NCBI RefSeq assembly: GCF_900269665.1
Contig: NZ_LT985361.1
Coordinates: 6,232,707-6,296,706 of the forward strand
Direction of reading: 5' to 3'
From: Nocardia suismassiliense
Lineage (GTDB): Bacteria > Actinomycetota > Actinomycetes > Mycobacteriales > Mycobacteriaceae
Length of the DNA: 64,000 nucleotides
Position numbers and translations under genes: made by a program. Shown here one piece after another: positions 42,275-50,824 of this stretch; the stretch's first letter is position 1, and the number at the start of each line of letters is the position of its first letter. The notes below the pieces were generated by a model. The model was given only the letters and a program-made list of their open reading frames with translations, was not told the origin of the DNA and did no database searches.

Positions 42275-43653
42275 TGCAGTTGCTTTTTCTCGACCAACTG
42301 AATGCACCACCGGGCACCCTGCTCGAATGGACCGCGGTCGCCGAGCCCGGCCCGACCCCGGACGCGACCCCACCCTCGGCCAACCAGGCGATCCACCTGG
42401 CCTCGGCCGGGCCGACGACCTGGCTCGCCGCGACCTTCGACGTGGCCGGTCCGATCGACGAATCCGCCTTGCAGACGGCGTTCTCGGTGTGGCTACCGCG
42501 CCACGACGCCCTGCACTGCAGCTTCGAACGCCCCGCGGACGGCAAGGCCGCCTCGGTGCACGTGGTGGTGGACAGCGACATCCGCCTCCTCCCCCAGCCC
42601 GCCGTCGAGACCGCGACCACCGAGGACCTGCGCACCGTGCTCGGCGGCCGGCTCGATCAGGCGTGCTCGCCGTTCACCTTCGCGCCGTACTTCCTCGGCG
42701 CGGTCAGCAGGTCCGAAACCTCCACCATCGTCTGCGGATTCGACCACGCGGTGTGTGACGCCTGGTCGATCACCATCGCGGTGGCGGAGCTGGACGAGCT
42801 GTACCGGGCCGCCTGCGAGGACGGCCACGACGGTGCCGTCGCGGCCGCCGACCGGCTGCCCGAGCCGGGCAGCTTCCTGTCCTATTCGACCAGGGAGGCC
42901 GCCATTCCGGCGGCGGCGACCGGGCCGCTGATCCGCTCGTGGCGCGACTTCCTGCACGCGGCGGGCAACGACCTGCCGCACTTCCCGCTCGACCTCGGCC
43001 TGCCTGCCGGGTCGGTGGCCCCGTTCGGCAGCGATGTCCGCCTGCTGCTCGGCGCCATGGCCACCGATGCGCTGCACCGCAAGTCGCGCGCCGACGGGTA
43101 TTCGATGTTCGCGGCACTGCTCGCGGCGGTGGCCATGGCGGCCGCCGAACTCGGCGGCCGCACCGGCGTCGACCTGGTGTTTCCCGTGCACACCCGACGG
43201 GAACCCCGGCACCACAACACCTTCGGCTGGCTGGTGTCGAATGCCCCGGCGCATGTGCCGGTGGCGCACGACTTCTGCGCCACCGCGCAGGCCGCCGACG
43301 ACGCGGTGCGGTCTGGGCAGCGGTTGGCGCAGGTGCCCGCCAACCGCGTCCTCGCCGCGATGGGCAGTGACCTGCGCCGGACCAGGCAGGATCTGTTCAG
43401 CGTCTCCTACACCGACTACCGGCGACTACCCGGCGGTTCGCGCAGCGACACGACCCGCGCGGTGCCCCGCAATCCGGCCCAGCTCAGTCGCAGCGCACCG
43501 CTGGACGACGTGCAGCTGTGGTTCACCCGCACCGATGACGGGCTCGCCCTGCGCACCCGTTTCCCCGCGACGCCCACCGCAGGGCCGTTGATCGGTGAGT
43601 TCCTCGACAAGGTCGCCGCGACCCTGTCCGCGGCGATCTCGGTTCGGGTATGA
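42271..43653 (+). CDS. Stand-alone condensation-domain protein 3
   Basis: A 460-residue third paralogue. The motif is DHAVCDA (158-164): the catalytic His159 and Asp163 are kept, but the final Gly is Ala. PPGTLLEWTAVA is the shared N-terminal signature and GSFLSYSTRE the counterpart of GSYVDF. The changed motif may narrow the acceptor site or mark loss of activity. Its ATG overlaps the stop of gene 2, so all three are translationally coupled. Confidence 0.83.
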   Translation: MMQLLFLDQLNAPPGTLLEWTAVAEPGPTPDATPPSANQAIHLASAGPTTWLAATFDVAGPIDESALQTAFSVWLPRHDALHCSFERPADGKAASVHVVVDSDIRLLPQPAVETATTEDLRTVLGGRLDQACSPFTFAPYFLGAVSRSETSTIVCGFDHAVCDAWSITIAVAELDELYRAACEDGHDGAVAAADRLPEPGSFLSYSTREAAIPAAATGPLIRSWRDFLHAAGNDLPHFPLDLGLPAGSVAPFGSDVRLLLGAMATDALHRKSRADGYSMFAALLAAVAMAAAELGGRTGVDLVFPVHTRREPRHHNTFGWLVSNAPAHVPVAHDFCATAQAADDAVRSGQRLAQVPANRVLAAMGSDLRRTRQDLFSVSYTDYRRLPGGSRSDTTRAVPRNPAQLSRSAPLDDVQLWFTRTDDGLALRTRFPATPTAGPLIGEFLDKVAATLSAAISVRV

Positions 43654-43856
43654 CCGATCGCTCCACGCACCGCGTTCACCCGACTAGACCCGCAGGCTCG
43701 GCGACCCCGGCAGCGGGGCCGTCGAGTAGCGGGATCGCGGCCTGGTTCGGGCCGCAACCATCGACAAAGTACGACTGCCGGGTAGCCGAACCCGATAGTC
43801 TCAGCACAGGATCCAGCGAGAGAAATCTCGTGAAAGCCGGGAGCGTCCGACGATGA
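43650..43856 (+). CDS. Possible 68-codon ORF bridging the operon to the regulator gene
   Basis: An open frame whose ATG overlaps the stop of condensation gene 3 (ATGA) and whose TGA overlaps the ATG of the AraC gene (ATGA). The peptide (Pro/Ser/Thr-rich) has no recognisable domain, and its codons include several A- or T-ending ones unlike the neighbours. It may be coding or only a chance frame in the leader of the regulator gene. Confidence 0.22.
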   Translation: MTDRSTHRVHPTRPAGSATPAAGPSSSGIAAWFGPQPSTKYDCRVAEPDSLSTGSSERNLVKAGSVRR

Positions 43857-44629
43857 AGGCTCTGGTCAGCAACGAATCAACGACGTCATCGGACGCCGAA
43901 GTGCAGTGGCGGGGCACCGCACTACTACGGCCGGGCATCCTGGCTTTCGAAGGTGAGGTCCTACCGACCGAACTGCCCGCCCATCACGCCGTGCAGATCA
44001 TGGCCTCGTGTACCCCCATCATGGTCGTGGACGGCAGCGGGGTGCGGCGCGAAGGCAGTCATCTCATCGTGCCCACCGACTCGCCGCACCGGGTCTGCGG
44101 CGGGGCCGCGCACGGTATCGCGGTCTACCTCGACCCGGAGACCGTGGCAGGCGCGGCCGCCGATCGGCGGGCCCATCTGCACGGTTGGGTGCAGGGGCTC
44201 AGCGTCGATCCGGGGCAGGGCCGGTTGGCCGAGCACGTGTCGGACATCCTCACGGATCTGCTGCGCGACAACAAGGCAGGCGAGCGCGACGATCGGCACG
44301 GCGTGGTGACCGCGGCGTTGCAGTTGCTGCCCGACATGGTCAAGGACGGCTCGGTCCGCGGCTCCGATGTGGCCCGTCAGCTGGGGATCTCGGCGACTCG
44401 GCTCACCCATCTGTTCACCGAGCAGGTCGGTATTCCGTTGCGGCGCTACATCCTCTGGCTGCGGCTCTACATCGCGATGAACGGCGTGATGGCCGGTGAC
44501 GACATGACGACCGCGTCCGCGTCGGCCGGTTTCGCCGACAGCGCACACCTCACCCGCACCTGCCGGCGCACCTTCGGGCTGCCGCCGTCGATGATGAGTC
44601 CCGACATCGACTGGGACATCAGTCTGTGA
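43853..44629 (+). CDS. AraC-family transcriptional regulator
   Basis: A 258-residue regulator: an N-terminal cupin-like sensor half (VLPTELPAHHAVQIMASC, PTDSPHRVCGG) and a C-terminal pair of helix-turn-helices (GSDVARQLGISATRLTHLF; ASASAGFADSAHLTRTCRRTFGLPP). Position directly after the three condensation genes suggests it controls them. GGGAG lies upstream of the ATG. Confidence 0.85.
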   Translation: MKALVSNESTTSSDAEVQWRGTALLRPGILAFEGEVLPTELPAHHAVQIMASCTPIMVVDGSGVRREGSHLIVPTDSPHRVCGGAAHGIAVYLDPETVAGAAADRRAHLHGWVQGLSVDPGQGRLAEHVSDILTDLLRDNKAGERDDRHGVVTAALQLLPDMVKDGSVRGSDVARQLGISATRLTHLFTEQVGIPLRRYILWLRLYIAMNGVMAGDDMTTASASAGFADSAHLTRTCRRTFGLPPSMMSPDIDWDISL

Positions 44630-44684
44630 GCGCCGGCCCGTCCGTCGGCACACCGGTGGCGACGACGGGCAGTATGCTCGGAGC

Positions 44685-44984
44685 ATGATCTCGCGGGCCA
44701 GGCTGACGACGTATGCGGTTTTCGCATTCGTGCTGCCCGCTTTGCTGCTCTTCGTGATTCCGGCGGGCGAGCCGGGTTCGGTGGCCGCCGTCGGCCTCGT
44801 CGCGGCCTCGCTGTTCGTCGCGCTCGCCGCGGTGCACCCGCCGGCCCGGCTGCCGCTCCCGCTGGTCGGTTCCGGCCCGCCGCCGTCCGCGCAACGCCGC
44901 CGACGCGGCTCCTTCCTGCGCCAGAGCAATCCTGACACCCCCGGGCGTCCGCGCCCACGAGCGCCAGGGTTCGCGACCGCCTGA
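44685..44984 (+). CDS. Small membrane protein next to the YidC-like gene (DUF6412-like)
   Basis: A 99-residue protein with two hydrophobic segments (about 8-27 and 34-50) and a basic, Pro/Arg-rich tail. It resembles the small membrane proteins I recall as DUF6412 that sit beside YidC-like genes in actinobacteria; the name is from memory. Separated from the insertase gene by 95 bp on the same strand, so co-expression is likely. Confidence 0.65.
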   Translation: MISRARLTTYAVFAFVLPALLLFVIPAGEPGSVAAVGLVAASLFVALAAVHPPARLPLPLVGSGPPPSAQRRRRGSFLRQSNPDTPGRPRPRAPGFATA

Positions 44985-45079
44985 CGTCCACTCCGCACCA
45001 GGTGCGCGGTGTGCGTCGGCGTTGTCGTCGACCCCTTCCGTTCTCGTGCGCCTACGCACGCCCACAGTCAGGTGCTCTC

Positions 45080-45964
45080 ATGCTCGACTTCGTCTACTAC
45101 CCCGTGTCCGCCATCTTGTGGCTCTGGCACTACGTCTTCGCCGCGGCTTTCGGTCCGGCCAGCGCACTCGCCTGGGTGCTTTCGGTGATTTTCCTCGTAC
45201 TCACCCTGCGGGCCGTCCTTTTTGTGCCCTTTCTCAAGCAAGCGCGCAGCCAAACCATTGTCAAAAAATTGCAGCCGAAGGTCGCGGGCTTGAAACAAAA
45301 ATACGCGACCGATCGACGGCAGCAGGCCGTTGAGATACAGAAACTCTATAAAGACAATGGCATCAATAGCTTCGCGACACTGATTCCGCTCATCGGTCAG
45401 CTTTTGGCATTCCTCGGCCTGTTTCATGTGCTGCGTTCGTTCGACCGCACCGGGGCCCTCGCCCATCTGCCCTTTCAGGCCATCGCAACCCCGATGACGC
45501 CCGAGCAGAACGCCGCGACGCCCAATTACGTCTTCAGCGCCGCCGATGTGCAGTCGTTCCTCCAGGCGAAGATCTTCGGCGCCCCACTACCGGCCATCCT
45601 GGCCGGCACCGGCGATCTCCTGGCAACGGTGGCCGCCGTCGCCGTCCCGCTGATGCTGATCGCCGCTGTCGCAACGCATTTCACCGCACGCGCGTCGCTG
45701 TCCCGCCAGGACACCACCGTCCAGCTCCCCATGATGCGCCCGCTCACCCTGTGGGCGTTTCCTGCGTTCGCCCTGATAGGCGGCGCGCTGGTCCCGGTGG
45801 CGATCCTGCTGTACTTCGTCACCAACAACGCCTGCACCCTCGCCCAGCAGCACCTCGTCTATCGCCGGCTCGACGCGGAAGCGGCCGCCGAGGCCGAGCG
45901 CACGGCGGTTGTCCGCGCACAGTCGGCTCCGAAACCGGGGGCCAAACCCATCCGGCGCCGATGA
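45080..45964 (+). CDS. YidC/Oxa1-family membrane protein insertase
   Basis: A 294-residue membrane protein: an N-terminal segment, the cytoplasmic basic loop RSQTIVKKLQPKVAGLKQKY that is typical of YidC, then GINSFATLIPLIGQLLAFLGLFHVLRSF and further membrane segments ending in a basic tail. It inserts proteins into the membrane, alone or with Sec. The start ATG at 45080 matches the usual N-terminus (MLDFVYYPVSAILWLWHYVF). A second, housekeeping yidC is expected near the replication origin, so this is probably the accessory YidC2 type. Confidence 0.85.
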   Translation: MLDFVYYPVSAILWLWHYVFAAAFGPASALAWVLSVIFLVLTLRAVLFVPFLKQARSQTIVKKLQPKVAGLKQKYATDRRQQAVEIQKLYKDNGINSFATLIPLIGQLLAFLGLFHVLRSFDRTGALAHLPFQAIATPMTPEQNAATPNYVFSAADVQSFLQAKIFGAPLPAILAGTGDLLATVAAVAVPLMLIAAVATHFTARASLSRQDTTVQLPMMRPLTLWAFPAFALIGGALVPVAILLYFVTNNACTLAQQHLVYRRLDAEAAAEAERTAVVRAQSAPKPGAKPIRRR

Positions 45965-46039
45965 GGACCGGGGTGGGTGCGCCGACGCACCCACCCCAAC
46001 AGGTCGAGCGCTGTTCGCTGCGCGGGTTACCCTCGAGCG

Positions 46040-46582
46040 GTGTCAGCGCAGCCGGAACGCGTCCAGCAGAAGTCCGAGATGATCGCCGTCTATGACGCGG
46101 CGGGGCGGGTGGTCGGCGCGGCCGATCGGGCGGAGGTGTACCGCGCGGGGATCTGGCATGCGAGTGCCGGTGTGCTGGTTCGTTCCGGCGATGGCGAGCG
46201 GATCTATGTGCATCGGCGCACCGACACCAAGATGGTGTTCGCGGGGATGCACGACTGTTTGGCGGGTGGGGTGATCGGGCCGGGGGAAAGCCCGGAGGAG
46301 ACCGCGGTCCGGGAGCTCGCCGAGGAACTCGGCATCACGCTGACCGGGACCGAACCGCGACCGCTGGCGCGGGTGGCCTGGGATGGTGAGTGGCAGGGAA
46401 AACCTATGCGCTGCCACGTTTTTGCCTATGAACTGCGCTACGACGGACCGATCCGCCATCAGCCCGAGGAGATCGCCGACGGCTGGTGGTGGACCGACGC
46501 GGAACTGCGCGCCCACCTGGCTGACCCGGACTGGCCGTTCGTGCCGGACACCCGGGTACTCGTCGGCGATCTGCTCAGCTGA
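46040..46582 (+). CDS. Nudix hydrolase
   Basis: A 180-residue protein with a full Nudix box, GGVIGPGESPEETAVRELAE followed by ELGI, which binds Mg and cleaves nucleoside diphosphates linked to another group. AGIWHASAGVLVRS and YVHRRTDTKMVFAGMHDC resemble the YfcD-like branch related to isopentenyl diphosphate isomerase. GTG at 46040 or ATG at 46079 could be the start; neither has a strong ribosome site. Substrate unknown. Confidence 0.83.
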   Translation: MSAQPERVQQKSEMIAVYDAAGRVVGAADRAEVYRAGIWHASAGVLVRSGDGERIYVHRRTDTKMVFAGMHDCLAGGVIGPGESPEETAVRELAEELGITLTGTEPRPLARVAWDGEWQGKPMRCHVFAYELRYDGPIRHQPEEIADGWWWTDAELRAHLADPDWPFVPDTRVLVGDLLS

Positions 46583-46588
46583 GCCGGG

Positions 46589-46660
46589 TCAGGACGCGCT
46601 GCCGCTGCCCAGCGAGAGCACGGTGGCGAACAGGTTGGCGAAAACTTCGAGCAGTTCCAT
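46589..46660 (-). CDS. Candidate 23-residue small protein
   Basis: ATG at 46660 is preceded by CGGAGAATTC, a good ribosome site, and opens 23 codons ending in TGA at 46589. Nearly every third base is G or C, as in real genes here. The peptide begins MELLEVFANLFATVLSLG and ends in a Gly/Ser-rich tail; it would form an amphipathic or membrane-associated helix. The stop lies six bases from the convergent Nudix stop, a tight fit. It follows the AIM24 gene on the same strand after about 100 bp. Function unknown; no known family recognised. Confidence 0.5.
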   Translation of the reverse strand: MELLEVFANLFATVLSLGSGSAS

Positions 46661-46764
46661 GAATTCTCCGTTTGTTTGGCTATACCGATGAAGCACCGGA
46701 GCTTCGACGACCGACATGGCCGATGTCTGAACACCGGGGGAACACCGATGATCGCCGCGCCGGA

Positions 46765-47445
46765 TTACCCGGAGGAGGCTACCGAACTAGCCCACGCAGC
46801 GAAAGCGCCAGGATTCCTCGTCTGCAGCAGCACCCGCCCCGGCCCCACGAAATCGAAGACGAAGCCCTCACCGGACTTCAGCGACTGGATGGAGCGCCCG
46901 ACCACCGCCCGCCGGATGGTGAAGTTCATCGCCAGGTCGTAGGCCACCACGTGCCCGGTGTCGATGGTGATCGGCTCCCCCGGCTGCAGATCGATGACGT
47001 CGATGGCGCCGAAGACACCGACGACGACCTCGCCCTCACCGTGCGCGCGCAGGCCGAAACCACCCTCGCCGCCGAACAGGTTGGCGAAGCCGCCCCACTT
47101 GCCTTCCACCTGCACCCCATGGGAATTCGCGATCCAGCCGCCCCGGCTGATGAAGAACGGGCGGTCCTGGGTGATCTGCAAATTCAGCATGTCGCCGGGT
47201 AGTGCGGGCGCCACGTCCACCCAGCCGCCCTGCTGCGGCGCGGTGAACGTCGAGACGAAGAACGATTCCCCGGCGAGCACGGAGCGCTTCAGCCCGGCCA
47301 GGATGCCGCCTTCGGCCTTGGCCGCCAACGTGACTCCCGCCGAGTGCGCGACCATGGCGCCGCTCTCGACCCGCATCGGCTCGCCGCCCGCGAGGAAGCA
47401 CCGCGCGATGGCCGATGCGGGGTTATGGCGCAGTTGTACCTTCAT
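46765..47445 (-). CDS. AIM24/TIGR00266-family protein
   Basis: A 226-residue all-beta protein with the family features VESGAMVAHSAGVTL, LAGESFFVSTFTAP, DRPFFISRGGWIANS and GGFANLFGGEGGFGL. The family is widespread; the mitochondrial relative AIM24 influences inner-membrane organisation, but the bacterial role is unknown. It may be co-transcribed with the 23-codon ORF downstream. Confidence 0.87.
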   Translation of the reverse strand: MKVQLRHNPASAIARCFLAGGEPMRVESGAMVAHSAGVTLAAKAEGGILAGLKRSVLAGESFFVSTFTAPQQGGWVDVAPALPGDMLNLQITQDRPFFISRGGWIANSHGVQVEGKWGGFANLFGGEGGFGLRAHGEGEVVVGVFGAIDVIDLQPGEPITIDTGHVVAYDLAMNFTIRRAVVGRSIQSLKSGEGFVFDFVGPGRVLLQTRNPGAFAAWASSVASSG

Positions 47446-47526
47446 ATTCGCCGACCCTACCGCCTGATTCGCGGTGGCAGGGACACCAATAACGGGGATA
47501 GGTCCGCAGTGTGCGGACCGTCTCGT

Positions 47527-47895
47527 TCACCCCAGTTCGCGCAGCGCCGCATCGTCGCGGGCGACCACCGCGCCGCCGTCCGCGGTGAGCACGATGGGCC
47601 GCTGAATCAGCTTCGGATGCTCGGCCAGCGCCGCGATCCATCGGTCCCGGTCGGCGGGGGTGCGACCCCAGCCGGACAGGCCGAGATCCTTGGCGATCTG
47701 CTCGCCGGTGCGGGTGATGTCCCACGGCTCGGCGCCGAGCCTGCGCAGCACGGCGCGCAGCTCGTCGACGGTCGGCGGCTCGTCGAGGTAGCGCCGCACC
47801 GAGTATTCGACACCCGCCTCGTCCAGGAACGCGGTGGCGTTGCGGCTCTTGGTGCACCGCGGGTTGTGCCAGATCTCGGTCTGCCCAGATGTCAT
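47527..47895 (-). CDS. ArsC/YffB-family reductase
   Basis: A 122-residue thioredoxin-fold protein with IWHNPRCTKSRNATAFLDEAG (redox Cys14), EPPTVDELRAVLRRLG and LIQRPIVLTADG, the signature of glutaredoxin-dependent arsenate reductases and their YffB relatives. No arsenic resistance genes lie nearby, so arsenate as substrate is uncertain. The ATG at 47895 starts at the family N-terminus; the open frame continues upstream antisense to the next gene. Confidence 0.85.
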   Translation of the reverse strand: MTSGQTEIWHNPRCTKSRNATAFLDEAGVEYSVRRYLDEPPTVDELRAVLRRLGAEPWDITRTGEQIAKDLGLSGWGRTPADRDRWIAALAEHPKLIQRPIVLTADGGAVVARDDAALRELG

Positions 47896-47974
47896 GCAGG
47901 CAGGGTACCGAGGCACGCCGACACCATCGTGACGACACCGTTTGAGCAGTGCCCGGCTGGATAAGCTCGACTCG

Positions 47975-49459
47975 ATGCGTAAACGAATGAACTCGATCAA
48001 CACCCTGGATCGCCGCCTGGTGGAACGCACCGCGCACTGGCGCGCCTCGCCCGCCGACCAGTTCCTGCGGTCACTCAGTATGAGCGCCAACCACAGTCGG
48101 CTCTGGATGGCCATCGCCGCCGGGCTTTTCGTGGCGGGCGGGCGGTCCCAGCGACGCGGTGCGGTGCGCGGCCTGGCCGCGGTGGGCATGGCGAGCGGTC
48201 TGGCGAACGGGGTCGCCAAGCCGCCGTTCCCGCGGCGCAGGCCGCCGGTGCAGGCGGTGCCGCTGCTGCGGCGGTTGGTCAAGCCGCCGGTCTCCTCTTC
48301 GTTCCCGTCCGGCCACGCGGCCTCCGCGGCGGCGTTCACTACCGCGGTGGCGCTCGAGTCGCCGGGGACGGCTGCGGTGCTCGCGCCGCTGGCCGTCGCG
48401 GTGGCCTATTCGCGGGTGCACATCGGCGTGCACTGGCCCTCCGATGTGGTGGTCGGTGCGGCGCTCGGCTCCGGCGTGGCGCTGGGCACCCGGCGGTGGT
48501 GGGCGGTGCGCGACGACGAGCCCGCCACCCTGGGTCCGGCCAAGCGGACCGAACCGCTGCCCGACGGACGCGGCATGCTGCTGGTGGTCAACCCGTCCTC
48601 GGGCCCCGGCGACGGCGCCGAAGAGGTTGCGCTGCTACGCAATCGATTGCCCGCGGCGCAGTTGCTCGAGTTGGGCGGAGACATCGACCTCGATGCCGAG
48701 ATCGATCAGCGGGTGCGGCGCGACGACATCGCGGCGCTCGGCGTGCTCGGCGGCGACGGGACGGTGTCGGCCGTGGCGGAAGCCGCTGTGCGGCACAGCC
48801 TTCCGCTGGCGGTGTTCGCGGGCGGCACACTCAACCACTTCGCGCGCGATGTCGGCGTCGAGGAGCCCGCGACGACGTTCGCCGCGCTCGATGCGGGTCA
48901 GCTCATGCTCGTCGACACCGCTCAGGTGAAGCTGGACGACGGGGAGGAGCGCATCTTCGTCAACACCGCCAGCCTCGGCGGTTACCCCGACTTCGTCCGC
49001 CTGCGGGAGCGCTGGGAACGGCGGATCGGCAAGTGGCCCGCGGCCGGAATCGCCATGCTGTGCGTGCTGTTCCGGGCCGAGCCGCTGCGCGCGGTCGTGG
49101 ACGGTGAGCACAACGACCTCTGGATGCTGTTCGTCGGCAACGGGGCGTACGACCCGGCGGACCAGATCCCCATGTCGCGTCCCCGCCTGAGCGACGGCAC
49201 CCTCGACATCCGGTATCTGCGTGCGGACCTTCGTTTTTCGCGGCTGCGCCTGATCTTCGCCACCTTCACCGGGACGCTCAATCGCTCGGACACCTACGTG
49301 CATCGGCGCGCCGGCCGCCTGAACGTTCAGGTCGAGGGCGCTCCGGTGTCGCTGGCCACCGACGGCGAGGTCGCGCACCAGGCCGAGAAGCTCGACTTCG
49401 CAAGTCAGCCTGCCGCTTTGGCCGTGTTCCGGGAAGCCCAATCCGACGACGCAGGGTGA
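47975..49459 (+). CDS. PAP2 phosphatase/diacylglycerol kinase fusion
   Basis: A 494-residue two-domain protein. Residues 1 to about 190 are a PAP2 lipid phosphatase with KPPFPRRRP, PSGH and SRVHIGVHWPSD motifs and membrane segments. The rest is a diacylglycerol kinase-like catalytic domain with VVNPSSG and LGGDGT. The two activities are opposite (removing and adding phosphate on lipids), and such fusions are known in actinobacteria, perhaps for recycling of lipid carriers. ATG at 47975 is chosen; a TTG 33 bases upstream is possible. Confidence 0.86.
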   Translation: MRKRMNSINTLDRRLVERTAHWRASPADQFLRSLSMSANHSRLWMAIAAGLFVAGGRSQRRGAVRGLAAVGMASGLANGVAKPPFPRRRPPVQAVPLLRRLVKPPVSSSFPSGHAASAAAFTTAVALESPGTAAVLAPLAVAVAYSRVHIGVHWPSDVVVGAALGSGVALGTRRWWAVRDDEPATLGPAKRTEPLPDGRGMLLVVNPSSGPGDGAEEVALLRNRLPAAQLLELGGDIDLDAEIDQRVRRDDIAALGVLGGDGTVSAVAEAAVRHSLPLAVFAGGTLNHFARDVGVEEPATTFAALDAGQLMLVDTAQVKLDDGEERIFVNTASLGGYPDFVRLRERWERRIGKWPAAGIAMLCVLFRAEPLRAVVDGEHNDLWMLFVGNGAYDPADQIPMSRPRLSDGTLDIRYLRADLRFSRLRLIFATFTGTLNRSDTYVHRRAGRLNVQVEGAPVSLATDGEVAHQAEKLDFASQPAALAVFREAQSDDAG

Positions 49460-49515
49460 TCGGTCCGTTGCAGCGGGGTGGCGTCTTCGCGCGCACGCCA
49501 CCCTGCTGCCTCGGC

Positions 49516-50823
49516 TCAGCTCACGTAGCCGTCGGCGACCTCCAGTACCTCGTCGACGATCTCCAAGCCGGTGCGCAGGTCATCCGCCGACGTGGTGAGC
49601 GGCGGCGCGATCTGGAAACGATTACCCACGCTGAACGGCCACAGACCCCGAGCCTTCGCGGCGGCGGTCACCTTCGCCATCGGCTCGGCGGCGGCACCGG
49701 CGGCGGCGAACGGGACCAGCGGTGTCCTGGCCGCCGGATCACGCACCAGCTCGAGCGCCCAGAAGAACCCGAGCCCGCGCACCTCCCCGACGCTCGGATG
49801 CCGGGCGGCCAACTCGCGCAAGCCTTTTCCGAGCACGTCGGCGCCCACCGAGCGCACGTGGTCGAGAATGCCGTCGCGCTCGTAGATGCCGATCGAGGCG
49901 CCACCCGCCGCGCAGGCCAGCGGGTGCCCCGCGTAGGTGAGGCCGCCGGGATAGACGGTGTGGTCGTAGCGCTGCGCGATCCGTTCGGCGATGAGCACAC
50001 CGCCGAGCGGCACGTAACCCGAGTTCACGCCCTTGGCGAAGGCGATGATGTCCGGTGCGACGTCGAAGGCCTGCACCGCGAACCACTGCCCGACCCGGCC
50101 GAAGCCGACCATCACCTCGTCGGCAATGTAGACGATGCCGAACTCGTCGCAGAGCGCGCGCACGCCGGCGAGATAACCCGGCGGCGGGATCAGCACGCCA
50201 TTGGTGCCGACCACCGTCTCCAGGATCAGACCTGCGATGTTCTGCGGGCCCTCCAGCTCGATCACCTGCCGCAGGTGGGTCAGCGCGGCCGTCGTCTCTT
50301 CTTCGGGACTGTTTGTGCCCCAAGGTGATCGGTACGGGTACGGGCCGAAGAAGCGCACCACGTCGACGTTGGTCGGCTCGGCGGCCCAACGGCGCGGCTC
50401 ACCGCTGAGCCCGATCGCCACACCGGTACCGCCGTGATAGGAGCGGTAAGCGGCCAGCATCTTGGTGCGGCCGGTGAAGCTGCGGGCCAGCCGCACCGCG
50501 TGTTCCACCGCTTCCGCGCCGCCGGTGGTGAACAGGATGCGGTTCAGCTCGCCGGGTGCCCGCTCGACGATCAGCCTGGCCAGTTCGCTGCGGGCCTCGT
50601 TGCCGACGGTCGGCGAGATGGTGGCCAGCTGCTGCGCCTGGGCGATGATCGCGGCGATCATGTCCGGATGCTGGTGTCCGAGATTGACATTCACCAACTG
50701 CGAGGAGAAGTCGAGGTACCGATTGCCGTTGTCGTCCCAGAAGTGCGAGCCCGAGGCGCCGACGATCGTCGCCGGGTTCAGTTCGGCCTGCGCCGCCCAC
50801 GGATAGAAGACGTGATCGGTCAA
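49516..50823 (-). CDS. Class III aminotransferase of the pyrimidine/hydantoin operon
   Basis: A 435-residue PLP enzyme with the class III pattern: GGAEAVEHAVRLAR, YHGGTG, IADEVMVGFGRVG (Asp235 contacts the PLP ring) and AFAKGVNSGYVPLGG with the Schiff-base Lys264. It is last in the operon; beta-alanine or beta-aminoisobutyrate from the upstream amidase would be fitting amino donors, giving malonate semialdehyde or its methyl form. The start is TTG at 50823 with AGGGGG upstream, one base after the stop of the binding-protein gene. Confidence 0.87.
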   Translation of the reverse strand: MTDHVFYPWAAQAELNPATIVGASGSHFWDDNGNRYLDFSSQLVNVNLGHQHPDMIAAIIAQAQQLATISPTVGNEARSELARLIVERAPGELNRILFTTGGAEAVEHAVRLARSFTGRTKMLAAYRSYHGGTGVAIGLSGEPRRWAAEPTNVDVVRFFGPYPYRSPWGTNSPEEETTAALTHLRQVIELEGPQNIAGLILETVVGTNGVLIPPPGYLAGVRALCDEFGIVYIADEVMVGFGRVGQWFAVQAFDVAPDIIAFAKGVNSGYVPLGGVLIAERIAQRYDHTVYPGGLTYAGHPLACAAGGASIGIYERDGILDHVRSVGADVLGKGLRELAARHPSVGEVRGLGFFWALELVRDPAARTPLVPFAAAGAAAEPMAKVTAAAKARGLWPFSVGNRFQIAPPLTTSADDLRTGLEIVDEVLEVADGYVS

Positions 50824-50824
50824 A

